A program made the translations under genes and the position numbers. The notes below the pieces were generated by a model. It was given only the letters and a program-made list of their open reading frames with translations, was not told where the DNA came from and searched no databases. DNA of 64,000 nucleotides from Lathyrus oleraceus (Eukaryota > Streptophyta > Magnoliopsida > Fabales > Fabaceae). Below are positions 10,163 through 20,204 of this stretch, piece after piece (position 1 is the first letter of the stretch; each line of letters starts with the position of its first letter). The DNA is taken from assembly GCF_024323335.1 (NCBI RefSeq), contig NC_066581.1:226626539-226690538 (forward strand), given 5' to 3'.

Positions 10163-11178
10163 CCATCAAGATGTTGACCTGTGCTGGTCCATCTTCCCTA
10201 AGCGAGTCCTTCCTAGCGTTTTAGGTTAGTTTAGGTTGCTTGTTTTGCTTTATTTATTGCGTTTATTATTCTAACCAGTGTATATATTTGCATAAATATT
10301 TGTATGCATCATACTATCATGTTGTTGCCGTCCTCTGTGCAGGTGGTTCCTCTGTTTGGGGTGGGTGTTCTGAGTGGGGCTAAAACCCAGGCCCGAGTAT
10401 ACACCTAGGATTAGCGTGGTCTCACGTCGCTCACATGCCGGTTGGGCACATTGTTGCGACGTGACATACCACAAGCCGGACGAGGTTCATCTGAGAAGTG
10501 CTCTTCCAGTGGGGTTTTCCACTTTGGTTGGGTTATCTCTTTTGAGCTATTGACTCTGGTGACCGATCATTTCCCGGATCTTTGGTTTAGACGATCTTAA
10601 GGGAGCTACAATGGCACACCCGAAAGGGCAAACCCATTGAGTATCTCTGCCCGATTGTCGAGACTATTATCCGCCTTAGGATGACCTGATTAGAATTTAC
10701 CTGTGAGGGGAGGGTGATTCTTTCAGATGCATGTTCAGATGGTGACTCAGATGGTGACTTTTTGTTCAGTGGATCAGAGTCATATTTATAAGTCGGATTT
10801 ATGATCATTTATTGCCGAGACGCCGAAGTGCTGTCCGTGTTATTTATTAGTGGGGATCCGTTTATTTTAGGATTCCCCGTGCCGATTCAGATGATTTTGA
10901 GTGTCTGTTCAGAGATGGTTTGATGATGATGATGATGTATCCGTCTTCCGTTTATTTCGGAACCCTTGAGATGGATTGGTGGTTACTTGTTCCCTCAGAT
11001 GGTTGTGATCCGTTCAGAGATCAGGCTTCAGTGCAACAGATGATCAGATGGCTTGGAGGATGGCAATGCATTGCATTCATCAGCATCATTACATCCTGCA
11101 TTTATTTGCATCTAACACATGTTTATCCATATGCAGGGACCCTTTTGATCGAGATCCTGGTTGAGAGATTTCTTAGAC
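10163..11178 (+). other. Internal leader of element A before ORF1
   Basis: About 1 kb without a convincing gene. The 124-codon frame at 10920-11294 begins in an ATGATG microsatellite run and overlaps ORF1 in another frame, so it is not called. Sequence just before ORF1 (11099-11140, ttatttgcatctaac..atgcagggacc) has acceptor-like AG sites. Confidence 0.6.
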
Positions 11179-12903
11179 ATGAGGAGACCCGGTTTGAAGG
11201 ACGATGTGGCCTACAGTTTCTTCGACCCAGAGATCAGTGTGCTGAAGGGTATGATAGCTTTGATTGCACCCGACCATGTGAGGATGTTTCGTGAGGTGTA
11301 TGGGGGTATTCTGAAGATGGTTTTCCGACTCACTGACAGAGACAGGAGTGCCATTTATACTCTTCTCCAGTTCTATGATCCTAGCTTAAGGTGTTTTGTC
11401 TTCCCAGATTACTTACTCGGGCCGTTGATGGAGGATTATGCTGATATTTTGGGTATTCAGATAAGAGATCAGGTGCCTTTCTATGCTACTAAGGAGGAAC
11501 CTGATATTGGAGGGATTGCCCGTGCTCTTTATTTGAGTCCGGAGATGGTGAAGGGTAATCTGAAAGAGAAGGGGAAGTTGCCTGGTTTTCATCTGAGTTT
11601 CCTAGAGGCTAAGGCTAAGGAGCAGGTGGAGTTGGGTAACTGGAAAGCTGTCTGTGCTTTGGTTGCTGCGGGCATTTATGGGATCATTCTGTTTCCTAAC
11701 CAGAAGAACTTCGTGGATATTAATGCCATTCGCTTGTTTGTTCGAGGAAATCCTATTCCCACCTTGATTGGAGATGTTTATTACTCGGTCCATAATCGGA
11801 ACGAGAAGAGGCGTGGGGGATTGATTCGGTGTTGTGCTCAGTTGCTATACAAGTGGTTAATGAGTTATTTGCCGTCTAAAGGTGCTTTTGTTCTTCTGGG
11901 CCAGAATGTTAATTGGGCGACCAAGCTGATGGGTTTGAGGGCCAAAGACATAGATTGGACTCACGGTAGTGGGGTTGGACATGATTTCATTTGCAGTTGC
12001 AGGGGTTTTCCCAATGTGCCGCTTATAGGAGTTCAGGGTTGCATTAATTATAACCCGACACTTCTTAAGAGGCAGATGGGATTTGCTATGGAGCTTCCTC
12101 CGTACAAGAGTGAGGTTCAGGAATCTGTGTACTTCCCAGTTGAGGGTAATCAGGCCAGGGTGAAGCAGGTAGCTGAGGCATGGCGCAACATTCAAAGGAA
12201 AGGCAAAGTTTCTTGGGGTAGGGCTAATAATAGATCTTTTCCTCCGTTCGATGACTGGCTCAGTAAGAGAGTGGAGCTTACTTGTCTACCGTTCCCTATG
12301 GTTGATCCTTGGTATCCGTTGGTTGAAGAGACTCCTTCTACTGTTAGCATGGATGAGTTCTTAGAGATGAAGCGGGAGAGAGATCAGTTGCTTGCAGAGA
12401 AGACGGAATTGGAGATGAGTGTTGCTCGGGTTCAGAGGGTTAACCAGGAGATCAGAGTGAAGATGGAAGATCAAGACAAGCGACGTGCCCTGGAAGCAAA
12501 GCGCTTTGAGATGGATACTGCTTACTATGGGAAGGTCAGTCAGGCCTTGGCATCTTCAGCAAAGGAGCATGACATCACCAAAGAGAGATTGGCTAGAGCT
12601 TCAAAGGTCATTGAAGATGAGAAGAGGAGGCAGATCCTCGTGAGAGATCAGAGGGATGACCGAGTCCGAGTACTCATTGCTGAGTGGGAGGCAAAGCTGA
12701 AGGTTAAGGAGTCGGAGAATCTGAAGATCATTGCTGAGAGGGATCATTACATGGCTGAGAGAGATCATTACTTCAGGCAGATGAAGATTCACCAGAAAGA
12801 AGTGGGGAGATTGCAGCAGGAGAATACAGAGCTCAGGTTCGCCATAGAGTTCGCGAAGATGGAAGACGAGATAGGGCCATCTGTGGGACCCTCATCCAGC
12901 TAG
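11179..12903 (+). CDS. Ogre ORF1 protein (plant mobile-domain-like, DUF7745 type)
   Basis: An intact frame of 574 codons from the first ATG (the frame is open from 11161). It is the extra ORF that Ogre elements carry between the leader and gag. Residues about 40-330 form the globular domain, with LLQFYDPSLRCFVFPDYLL, a VDINAIRLF block and a CINYNPTLLKRQMGF block. It is recognisably homologous to element B's ORF1. Residues about 390-560 are strongly charged and heptad-like (repeats of ERDHYMAERDHYF, LQQENTEL), predicting a long coiled coil. The role of ORF1 is unknown. The plant mobile/DUF7745 family link is from recognition, not a search. The intact frame in a recently moved element suggests it matters for mobility. 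Confidence 0.85.
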   Translation: MRRPGLKDDVAYSFFDPEISVLKGMIALIAPDHVRMFREVYGGILKMVFRLTDRDRSAIYTLLQFYDPSLRCFVFPDYLLGPLMEDYADILGIQIRDQVPFYATKEEPDIGGIARALYLSPEMVKGNLKEKGKLPGFHLSFLEAKAKEQVELGNWKAVCALVAAGIYGIILFPNQKNFVDINAIRLFVRGNPIPTLIGDVYYSVHNRNEKRRGGLIRCCAQLLYKWLMSYLPSKGAFVLLGQNVNWATKLMGLRAKDIDWTHGSGVGHDFICSCRGFPNVPLIGVQGCINYNPTLLKRQMGFAMELPPYKSEVQESVYFPVEGNQARVKQVAEAWRNIQRKGKVSWGRANNRSFPPFDDWLSKRVELTCLPFPMVDPWYPLVEETPSTVSMDEFLEMKRERDQLLAEKTELEMSVARVQRVNQEIRVKMEDQDKRRALEAKRFEMDTAYYGKVSQALASSAKEHDITKERLARASKVIEDEKRRQILVRDQRDDRVRVLIAEWEAKLKVKESENLKIIAERDHYMAERDHYFRQMKIHQKEVGRLQQENTELRFAIEFAKMEDEIGPSVGPSSS

Positions 12904-13332
12904 ATCTTTCATTTGTTGTGGATTACCGTCAGGCTTGTTGACGGAATCTACTTGCTTGTATTGCTTTCTTGATTCTGGAGGATTGTATTTGAATTTTATC
13001 TGGTTTGATGTATGACTATGGCACTTGTTGTGCACTTTTGGCTATGTGATGGTTATTTTTTCATTCAGTGATTAATCTTCAAGCTTTATTTGCTTTACCG
13101 TATGCACTCACACAAGCACACACATGGTTGGGGGTATCATGCTAAATCACATATCTCCGATCTGCACGATGGAATCAAATGCTGAATATCGAAATATTGA
13201 TGCCGGATTATTATTTGTCTCAATGATGCCAGGATCGAGAGACAAAGTGTCCTTCATATGGATAGGCACTGCATTCATGCATTGATCATAATAACTTGTG
13301 TTTTATTTTGCAGGTATATGTTACTAACGTGA
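12904..13332 (+). other. ORF1-gag spacer of element A
   Basis: 429 bp without a credible ORF, ending with two acceptor-like sites, TTTTGCAG near 13313 and TTGTTTCAG ending at 13345. The second lies inside the open gag frame and could mark a splice junction for the gag N-terminus. Confidence 0.5.
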
Positions 13333-15045
13333 TTGATTGTTTCAGGAATCATTGCTCGTGCTCGTAGAACTGTACCTTTGCACTCAACACGCCCTCACAG
13401 ATATTACACCAGACGCAATACTCCCAGACTCATGGATCTTCCCAGTACAGATCTTCTCGAGTTGAAGGATAAAATGAACGAGCTGATCAACATCATGCAA
13501 GGCTTTGCAGTTGGTCAGAAGGCGTTGGCAGACAAAGTTGAAAAGCTCGAGCGGGCTTCTGCAGCAAACAGTGGTGTGAACCTGGATGGTGTCTCCAACC
13601 AGGGGCTGGGGTCTCGAGATGGCGGAAAGAGGACAACTATTGGTGTGGTGAATAATACTGGTGCTGGTGGCCAACCGGGGCAGAATTTGAAGGACAATAT
13701 GTGGCCTCCGTTCTATGGGTTTGATGAAGATAGGGAGGAAGACAGGGAGGCTGACCAGTTTTCAATGCAGAATGAACCGTTCGTTCCCTACAGTGCTCCG
13801 CCTCAAAACAAGGAGATTCAGCTGCTGGCTGAAAAGATTAAAGTGTTGGAAAGCTATGCCACTCCTGGGGTGGTGAACATGTCAAACATGGGGTTGGTTG
13901 AGGGGATTGTGATCCCACAGAAGTTTAAAGCGCCCACATTTGACAGATATAATGGAAGTTCTTGCCCGGAGACGCACCTGCAGGCCTTCGTCCGCAAAAT
14001 TTCTGCATATACAATGGATCAGAAACTGTGGATGTACTTTTTCCAGGACAGCCTGTCCGGAGGTTCCCTGGAATGGTATACCAAGTTGAAATCCTCGTAC
14101 ATTAAGAACTGGCAGGATCTTGGGGACGCGTTCTTCAAGCAATATCAGTTTAATGCTGACATGGCTCCGAGCCGTACCCAGCTGCAGGGTATGTCTCAGA
14201 AGTCAAGTGAGGGGTTTAAAGAATATGCCCAAAGATGGAGGGAGTTGGCTGCTAGAGTTCAACCTCCATTGGTTGATAGAGAGATGTCTGATCTCTTTAT
14301 GGGTACCTTGCAAGGGGTTTTTGCTGAAAGAATGGTTGGATGCCCGGTTACCAACTTTGCTGATATTGTAGTGGCCGGAGAAAGAATTGAAAGTTGGCTG
14401 AAAATGGGGAAGATTCAAGGTAATGCTTCGTCATCAACATCGAAGAAGCCATTTGGGAATGGTCAGCGCAAGAATGAGGGTGAATCGAGTGCTGTGTATG
14501 CCCAGAGAGGAAATGGTAGGGATCGTTACTACCAGCACACTGCTGCTGTAACCATCCCTGCTGGTAATCAGTCAGTACGACAGCAACGTCAGCCACCTCA
14601 ACAGAGAGCCGGGTATCAAGTAAGGGGAAAAGGGATTGATCGTCAGTTCGATAAACCGCCCGTGACTTACGCTTCTCTGTTTAAAAAGTTGATGGATCTT
14701 GGATTGGTACGGCCAAGGGTGTTGACTCCGTTGAAACCTGATCAGAGGCCTGCCAGCTATGATGAGAATGTCAGGTGTGAGTTCCATGCTGGGGCACCCG
14801 GACATCACATTGAGGATTGCAAAGCTTTTAAGCATATTGTCCAGGATCTGGTAGACTCCAAGGCCATCAATTTTGCGCCATCACCGAATGTCAATGCTAA
14901 TCCCATGCTGGCGCATGGTCAGGCGATGGTGAGTGCAATTGCTGAAGATTCGGATCACGCCTGTGCAATGGGTGGAGAGAACGACAGTGACTGCAAGTTT
15001 GATAGTTGGATAAAGCCGTGCGTACCAGGAAGCTGGAAGGCTTAA
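13333..15045 (+). CDS. gag: Gag of element A
   Basis: Open for 570 codons; the first ATG is codon 34 (13432). The Retrotrans_gag core spans about residues 200-350, with FFQDSLSGGSLEWY, FFKQYQFNADMAP and FKEYAQRWRELAARV. Near residue 480 there is a knuckle with spacing C-x2-H-x5-H-x4-C, unlike the usual CCHC. The RYYTR..T.RLMD segment upstream of the ATG is shared with element B's gag, so translation or splicing probably brings in residues before Met34. Gag normally runs into protease; here it stops after a PCVPGSWKA tail, so protease has been deleted. Gag would form the particle that packages element RNA. Confidence 0.88.
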   Translation: MIVSGIIARARRTVPLHSTRPHRYYTRRNTPRLMDLPSTDLLELKDKMNELINIMQGFAVGQKALADKVEKLERASAANSGVNLDGVSNQGLGSRDGGKRTTIGVVNNTGAGGQPGQNLKDNMWPPFYGFDEDREEDREADQFSMQNEPFVPYSAPPQNKEIQLLAEKIKVLESYATPGVVNMSNMGLVEGIVIPQKFKAPTFDRYNGSSCPETHLQAFVRKISAYTMDQKLWMYFFQDSLSGGSLEWYTKLKSSYIKNWQDLGDAFFKQYQFNADMAPSRTQLQGMSQKSSEGFKEYAQRWRELAARVQPPLVDREMSDLFMGTLQGVFAERMVGCPVTNFADIVVAGERIESWLKMGKIQGNASSSTSKKPFGNGQRKNEGESSAVYAQRGNGRDRYYQHTAAVTIPAGNQSVRQQRQPPQQRAGYQVRGKGIDRQFDKPPVTYASLFKKLMDLGLVRPRVLTPLKPDQRPASYDENVRCEFHAGAPGHHIEDCKAFKHIVQDLVDSKAINFAPSPNVNANPMLAHGQAMVSAIAEDSDHACAMGGENDSDCKFDSWIKPCVPGSWKA

Positions 15046-15375
15046 CAGATCATCACGGTCGCTCATCCTGAAGGGTAGTACTTTCTTGTTTTCAATTTTA
15101 TTTGCATGAAAGCCATACGTGTTGCCCGACACGTAATGGTTCATTGTAAGGGCCACCTCATGTTCATATTTTGCAACATTTCTGCATCATTAATAAATGG
15201 ATGTTTTTCAGTCAAAAAGCGGTGTTCCCTGTTTTTCGTTTATTTTTGCAGTTTTAAAAAACAAATAAAAATGGCAATGTTTATTTTCATTTTCTTTTTG
15301 ATTTGTCTCGTCCCAACTTCAAAAATAATTCTCCGGATCTCATTGATAACAATTTGGTTACACCTCATATGACTT
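15046..15375 (+). other. Noncoding stretch after gag, likely pro-RT intron relic
   Basis: T-rich sequence with acceptor-like TTTTTGCAG near 15250, at the position where Ogre elements have their intron. No protein homology was seen. Confidence 0.4.
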
Positions 15376-16726
15376 CGACAATCCGATCTATCATGCCGAA
15401 GAAGAAGACGAAGAAGATTGTGATCTGCTGGAATTAGCCAGGTTGTCAAAACAAGAGGAGGAGGTGATTCAGCCGCACGAGGAGCGGGTTGAGGTTGTTA
15501 TTCCAAGCACCGCCGAGGTCAGGAAGAAAAAAATTGGGGCCGCTTCAGAGGCGAGTCGAGAGCAGAATGGTAGTCCTGTTGAAGGGACATGTGGATATCT
15601 TCACCTGGTCATGTCAAGATATGCCAGGGTCGGATACTGGTGTCGTTGTGCACAAGCTACCATGGAAAGGAGACTGTCCTCCAGAGAAGCAGAACGCCGA
15701 TGCTACTTGTCAGAAAGCCATTGTGACTTTGTTTCATGAAATGATTCATCATGAAATTGAATGCTATGCTATGACATGATAGCAAAGTCCCAAACAGGAG
15801 TGGGGCATCTGGTGGAGATAATTCAGACTGAGGTTGAATCCAAGTAAGTGCACTATCAGAGTGCGGTCCGGTAAGATGTTGGGGTTCATTATAAGAGAGG
15901 AATCGAGGTTGATCCTGCTAAAAAAAAAAAAAAAAAAGAAAAAAGGCCTGAACCGAGAATGGAAAAAGAGGTTCGTGGTCTTAGGTAGATTGAACTACAT
16001 GTCATGGTTCACATCTCATCTATTAGCCACGAGGGAACCCATTCAAGAAAAGAGATCAAACGGTCAGGCGAAATAATGATTGCCAAGGGGCATTGAAAAA
16101 ATAAAAGAATATAAGTTGCAGGAACCTCTGATTCTGATACCTCCTGTGGAAGGAGCGATCGTTAATCTGGTACTTGACGGCCTTCGAGGGGTCTACGAGG
16201 TGTATTGGGTCAGCATGACGCGTCTTGTCGAAAAGAGCATGCAATTTACCTTAGCAAAAAGTTTACCGACTGTGAAACAATACATTCACTGTTCGAGAAA
16301 ACTTGATGTACTTTGGCATAGGCTGCTCGCCGACCGAGACAGTATGTGCTGGTTCATATCACTTTGTGGATTTCAAGATGGATCTGATCAAGTGCATATC
16401 TGAGAAGCCATCATTAATCGGACGGGTTGCGAAAGAGCAAAAGAATGTTGACTGATTTGGGATACTCTCAGAAGGCAATCAAGGGGTGTATTGTCTGATT
16501 ACATCGCTCCGCAACCCATTGAGGATTATCAACCGAGGAGGTTTGAGTTCCCTGATGAGGACATCTCGAGGTGCTCTAATCGAAAGATTGAGAGTAACCG
16601 ATCCCGGAGGAGGGGCCTGACCCTGAATCCGAACGGATTCTGATGTCTGATGGGGTTAATGCGGACGAGTTAGTGCTTTGGTTACGCCAAAGGGATCCCA
16701 TGTTCCCTTCGTTTCCAGGTTAGCAT
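15376..16726 (+). pseudogene. pol: Gutted pol of element A: RT and RNase H relics
   Basis: Broken frames match element B's pol in order. They are: the acidic pre-RT segment (about 15380-15530); DIFTWSCQDMPG near 15595; then an internal deletion joining the CPPEKQ region directly to the TLFH segment (about 15700-15755), removing the RT palm; a damaged YxDD (a base-level deletion after EIE); LNPSKC..VRSGKMLGF; a poly-A run (about 15921-15937); and RNase H pieces (KEY..QEP.ILIPPVEG). Relics of the second RNase H and tether are at about 16440-16720. There are many stops and frameshifts, so no RT can be made. Confidence 0.85.
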
Positions 16727-17227
16727 TTGAATGCACCGACAGTATGGGCAAGTGTGAAGCTGGTATCCTGGGTATTGAACCTCGGTGCGCCTACTGGGGC
16801 AACTCCTTTCTCATTGGTATATGGAATGGAGGCTGTGTTACCGGTTGAGGTCCAGATTCCCTCTTTGAGAGTCCTGATGGACGTGCAATGGCAAGAGGCT
16901 GAATGGGTAAGGACCCGGTACGAAGAGTTAAGCCTGATAGAGGAAAAGAGGCTAGCAGCCATCTGTCATGGGCAGTTATACCAACAAAGGATGAAGCGTG
17001 CTTTTGATAAGAAGGTACGACCTCGGGTATATCACGTGGGTGATATGGTGCTGAAAAGGATCCTTCCTCCTCAAAACGATCGAAGGGGCAAATGGACACC
17101 GAATTATGAAGGTCCATTCGTGGTCAAGAAGGTTTTCTCTGGTGGAGCTTTGTTGTTAACGACCATGGATGGTGAAGATTTTCCATCCCCTGTGAATGCG
17201 GACGCAGTTAAAAAATACTTCGTATAA
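16727..17227 (+). pseudogene. Integrase C-terminal fragment of element A
   Basis: 166 open codons ending in the element's natural stop. They contain the TGATPFSLVYGMEAVLPVEV block, the LYQQRMKRAFDKKVRPR tether and the GKWTPNYEGPFVVKKV region, all colinear with element B's integrase C-terminus. The zinc domain and the D,D-35-E core are absent. It stays open although the rest of pol is destroyed, which may be chance or recent decay. Confidence 0.85.
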
Positions 17228-18295
17228 AGAGACCCGCTGGACGAAAAGAATAAAATAGTCCAGGCAAAAATGGGCATCCCGGCGAACCAAAAATAGAAAG
17301 AAAGGTTCGGGCAAAAATTAGGGATAAAAAAGAAAATGTACACCCGGCAAGTCAAAAACCTGAAAAGGCGACTTGGGCAAAAAAGGGTATCCCGGTGGAC
17401 TGAAAACCCGAAAGAGCGGTCCAGGCAAAAGAGGGATTGAAACGAACAACTGCGTCTAGTATGATCGTTTGCGCTTTGGTTAAAGCATCATGGATAATAC
17501 CCGGTAGGGATCAGTTGGAAGCGTCTTGTTCAGAAGGCAGAAAAGCACGGAGAGTCTGAGGACATATGGGGTGTAACCGAGTTGGAACTCGATGAGATCA
17601 CGGGTTTCACATTGCCATTAGGATAGATTTTTCCTTTTGTGCGCAATTACCTCTTTTCAGGAATTGCTTCCCTTTGTATTGCTCAATTTGAGCAACACTT
17701 TTCCAATCAATAAAATGCATATTCAGTCAAATAATTTTGTTTTTGTTTTTCATTACCGCTTTGATTGCAAAAACATCCAATTATTTTGATAAAGAATCTT
17801 GCATTTTAAGACATACAGGTTCCTTCCAATGCATGTTTATAAGATTGAAAGCTTGAAATCTTATTCGGAAGGATGAGTGACCCAAGTGTTGAAATCTTGA
17901 CACGCCTGGGGCACGGTTTTATCTGACGATCTGTTTTGCAGGAACTGTTAGATATTCTTCACTCACTTGCAGGTTGTGATGTGGAAGCTTTGTAACAAAT
18001 CCCCAGAGAGGTCGCTCAGGGGCGAATGTATGAAAGAATGACGAAGACGTTGAGGCGTACGACGATCCTTGATGATATCAAGAAGACTCTTCAAAGTTGG
18101 AAGATTGAAAATTATGTATAAATCCCAGGAGTACGTTTCCGTCGAGCGCGGGGCGATTGGGAATACAAGATGATGGAGCAGAAAAGGTCCAGACGAGTCT
18201 GGGAATTCTCAAAAGTGGAAAGCTGATACGAGATTGGGAGGTAGATACCATGGTTCGATGAGTCGACGGGTGTTCTGTACCAACTTTTCTCATTT

Positions 18296-18915
18296 CCCAG
18301 CTAGGTCCCCAAGCAGAATTAGAGGACCAAATCCCCTGCAGATCCGAGGTCTGTGGTTCCCAGCCGAGTCAGGATGATTATCCCCGGCAGGTAAAACGGT
18401 GTTTCCTCAGCAGTCAGGTCTGAAGGTTGCTATTCCCCGAGTGGAGCGGGTTTCAATGAAATATATCTCCAGCAGTGTTCATCCTACCAGTGGATGGGAT
18501 GAGTTTCCGTAGCAGACTGATATCTGCATCCCCAGCTGAGTTGATTCTACCTATGGATTGCATGGGTCCTCCCCAGCGGAGTGGCATTCGCTTCCCTAGC
18601 AGGGTCATGATGGTTATCCCCAGCAGGTGTCAGATCGATGCTTCCCCAGTTGCCAGGCTTGGAGGTTGCTGTTTCCCAGCGGAGTTCTTTGTGAGCACTT
18701 CCCCAGTAAAGTCGTCGGGTATCTGTGATGGTTTCTCCGAAGCAGATGTTGGGATTGATATCCCCAGCAAATCAAAGACTGTTGTATCCCCACAGAGTGT
18801 TGGTGGTGCTTATCCCCAGCAGTTTCTCGAGCAGATTGGGTGCAAAGGAGGTTCTTCCCCAGCAAGGGTTACCTTTTCCCAGCAGCAGCAGTGCTTATTC
18901 CCCAGCAGGGCGGAA
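18296..18915 (+). repeat. Degenerate TCCCCAGCAGAGT array (PBS-complement-like)
   Basis: About two dozen irregularly spaced copies (20-50 bp apart) of a motif close to TCCCCAGCAGAGT, e.g. at 18570, 18617, 18700, 18787, 18813, 18856 and 18900. The consensus matches the reverse complement of the element's own PBS (TCCCCAGCAGAGTCGCCA). The copies at 18570 and 18700 match at 14 of 18 positions. Confidence 0.7.
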
Positions 18916-19520
18916 TCGGAGTATTGACGAGTTCCTCAACAGAGTGTCTCGTGCTCCTCAGGAGAGTCCCTTGAGGGGGATACTTTTTATGCATTCATCA
19001 TGAAAAAATAGCATAGCATGTTGCATAGAAAAATAATAAATCGCGTAGCATTTCCATGATTATGGAGCATTACGCAGAAAAAATTAATCATGCATCATAT
19101 TGTAAGCATAAGCTAGTCTCAAACTGTGGTTACTGTTTGAGAAGTGGTGTTATCCGCAAAGCCAGATGTCACTCCGAGGAGTTCAGCATCGTAACAGAAT
19201 CAAAGGTTTTCCCCCAGTAGTGCGATACTGGAGTAATTGTTTTCCGTCGGGCAGAGATGGAAAATGTTGTGCGATCAGCGCGATTCAAGCCGTGGTTACC
19301 GCTTGAAGTTTTGTTTCGCCGGATGGTGAAGATGTTACTCTGCGGAGTTTAGCATCATGACGTCAGGTCAGCAATGTTCCCCAGTAGTGCGATATTGGAG
19401 GAAATGTTTCCGTCGGACAGAGATGGAAATAAAATCAGAGGACGTTACGCGATCAGCGTGATTTCGGGGTTCAAATGCAATGATCGGGGATCATTTGCGC
19501 AAGAATTTTCCGATTTTTAG

Positions 19521-19858
19521 ATCGAAGAAGTTTCCGACGATCAGGTCGATGTACTGATGGCATTCAGGTCAGTTTTCCGGTGTTCAGACCGAGGCGGTAT
19601 CCAGACCGAAGTGGCGTTCAGGCCAAGTTTCCGATTTTCAGATCGAAGAAGTTTCCGATGATCAGGTCGATGTACTTATGGCATTCGGGTCAATTTTCCG
19701 GTGTTCAGACCGAGGCGGTATTCAGACCGAAGTGGCGTTCAGGCCAATTTTCCGGTATCCAGACCGAAGTGGTATTCAGGCCAATTTTCCGGTATCCAGA
19801 CCGAAGTGGTATTCAGGCCAGTTTTCCGGTATCCAGACCGAGGTGGTGTTCAGACCAT
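19521..19858 (+). repeat. Nested tandem repeats, 121-bp and 37-bp periods
   Basis: A 121-bp unit is repeated (the ATCGAAGAAGTTTCCGA start at 19521 and 19642). Three 37-bp units then follow, starting at 19748, 19785 and 19822 (TTTTCCGGTATCCAGACC...). The 37-bp unit is also recognisable inside the long unit, so shorter units appear to be amplifying from a longer one. Confidence 0.85.
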
Positions 19859-20192
19859 GAAAATGAAAAAGAAGAAAAATTTTGGGGTTCAAGAAAAGCA
19901 TAAAATCAAGAAAGGAATGATAATCCCCAGCGGATGCGGTGATCAGGCCATGGTTATCCCTGTGTTGCCATTTATTTTGGTATCCGGGTCGATTGTTTCG
20001 GTATTCAGGCCGGCTTTCTCCGTACCAGACGGATTTTTCTTTAAGATTGCTTCTTCGCCGATTCTGACAGGCGTTGTTAATTATTTTCCCATCAGAGTGC
20101 AAATTGTTCGTCTGTTCTTGGTATTCAATCACTCTTCATCCTGATCATCTGAAAGCCGAGGCTATTCATATCGACAGGTTCACAGTGGATTG

Positions 20193-20204
20193 AATAGGGG
20201 CAGC
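20193..20204 (+). other. Polypurine tract of element A
   Basis: AATAGGGGCAGC abuts the 3' LTR at 20205. Element B has the matching AATAGGGGCATC. It would prime plus-strand DNA synthesis. Confidence 0.85.

Larger units (their letters stand above)
17228..20192 (+). other. Long repetitive 3' UTR of element A
   Basis: About 3 kb without coding homology. Early part: spaced copies of (T)CCAGGCAAAA and ATCCCGG(C/T)G units (17250-17440). Middle: the CCCCAGCAG array (18296-18915). Then paired CCCCAGTAGTGCGATA-type copies (19200-19400), and nested tandem repeats (19521-19858). Ogre 3' UTRs are described as hypervariable and as a source of satellite DNA. Frames over the tandem repeats (such as 19580-20144) are by-products of periodicity. 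Confidence 0.8.

Noticed and set aside
11161..11178. ORF1 starting at 11161
   Set aside because: The codon there is TTG; the first ATG in frame is 11179.
15921..15948. Poly-A run as evidence of a processed pseudogene or LINE insertion
   Set aside because: It lies inside colinear pol relic sequence with no flanking duplication; slippage is simpler.
19521..19858. Regular repeats and spacers as a CRISPR array
   Set aside because: Repeats are contiguous tandem units without unique spacers, in a eukaryotic retroelement UTR.
19580..20144. Frames of 107-147 codons with periodic FRYPDRSGIQ-like protein
   Set aside because: Produced by the 37-bp and 121-bp tandem repeats, which are open in several frames at once.
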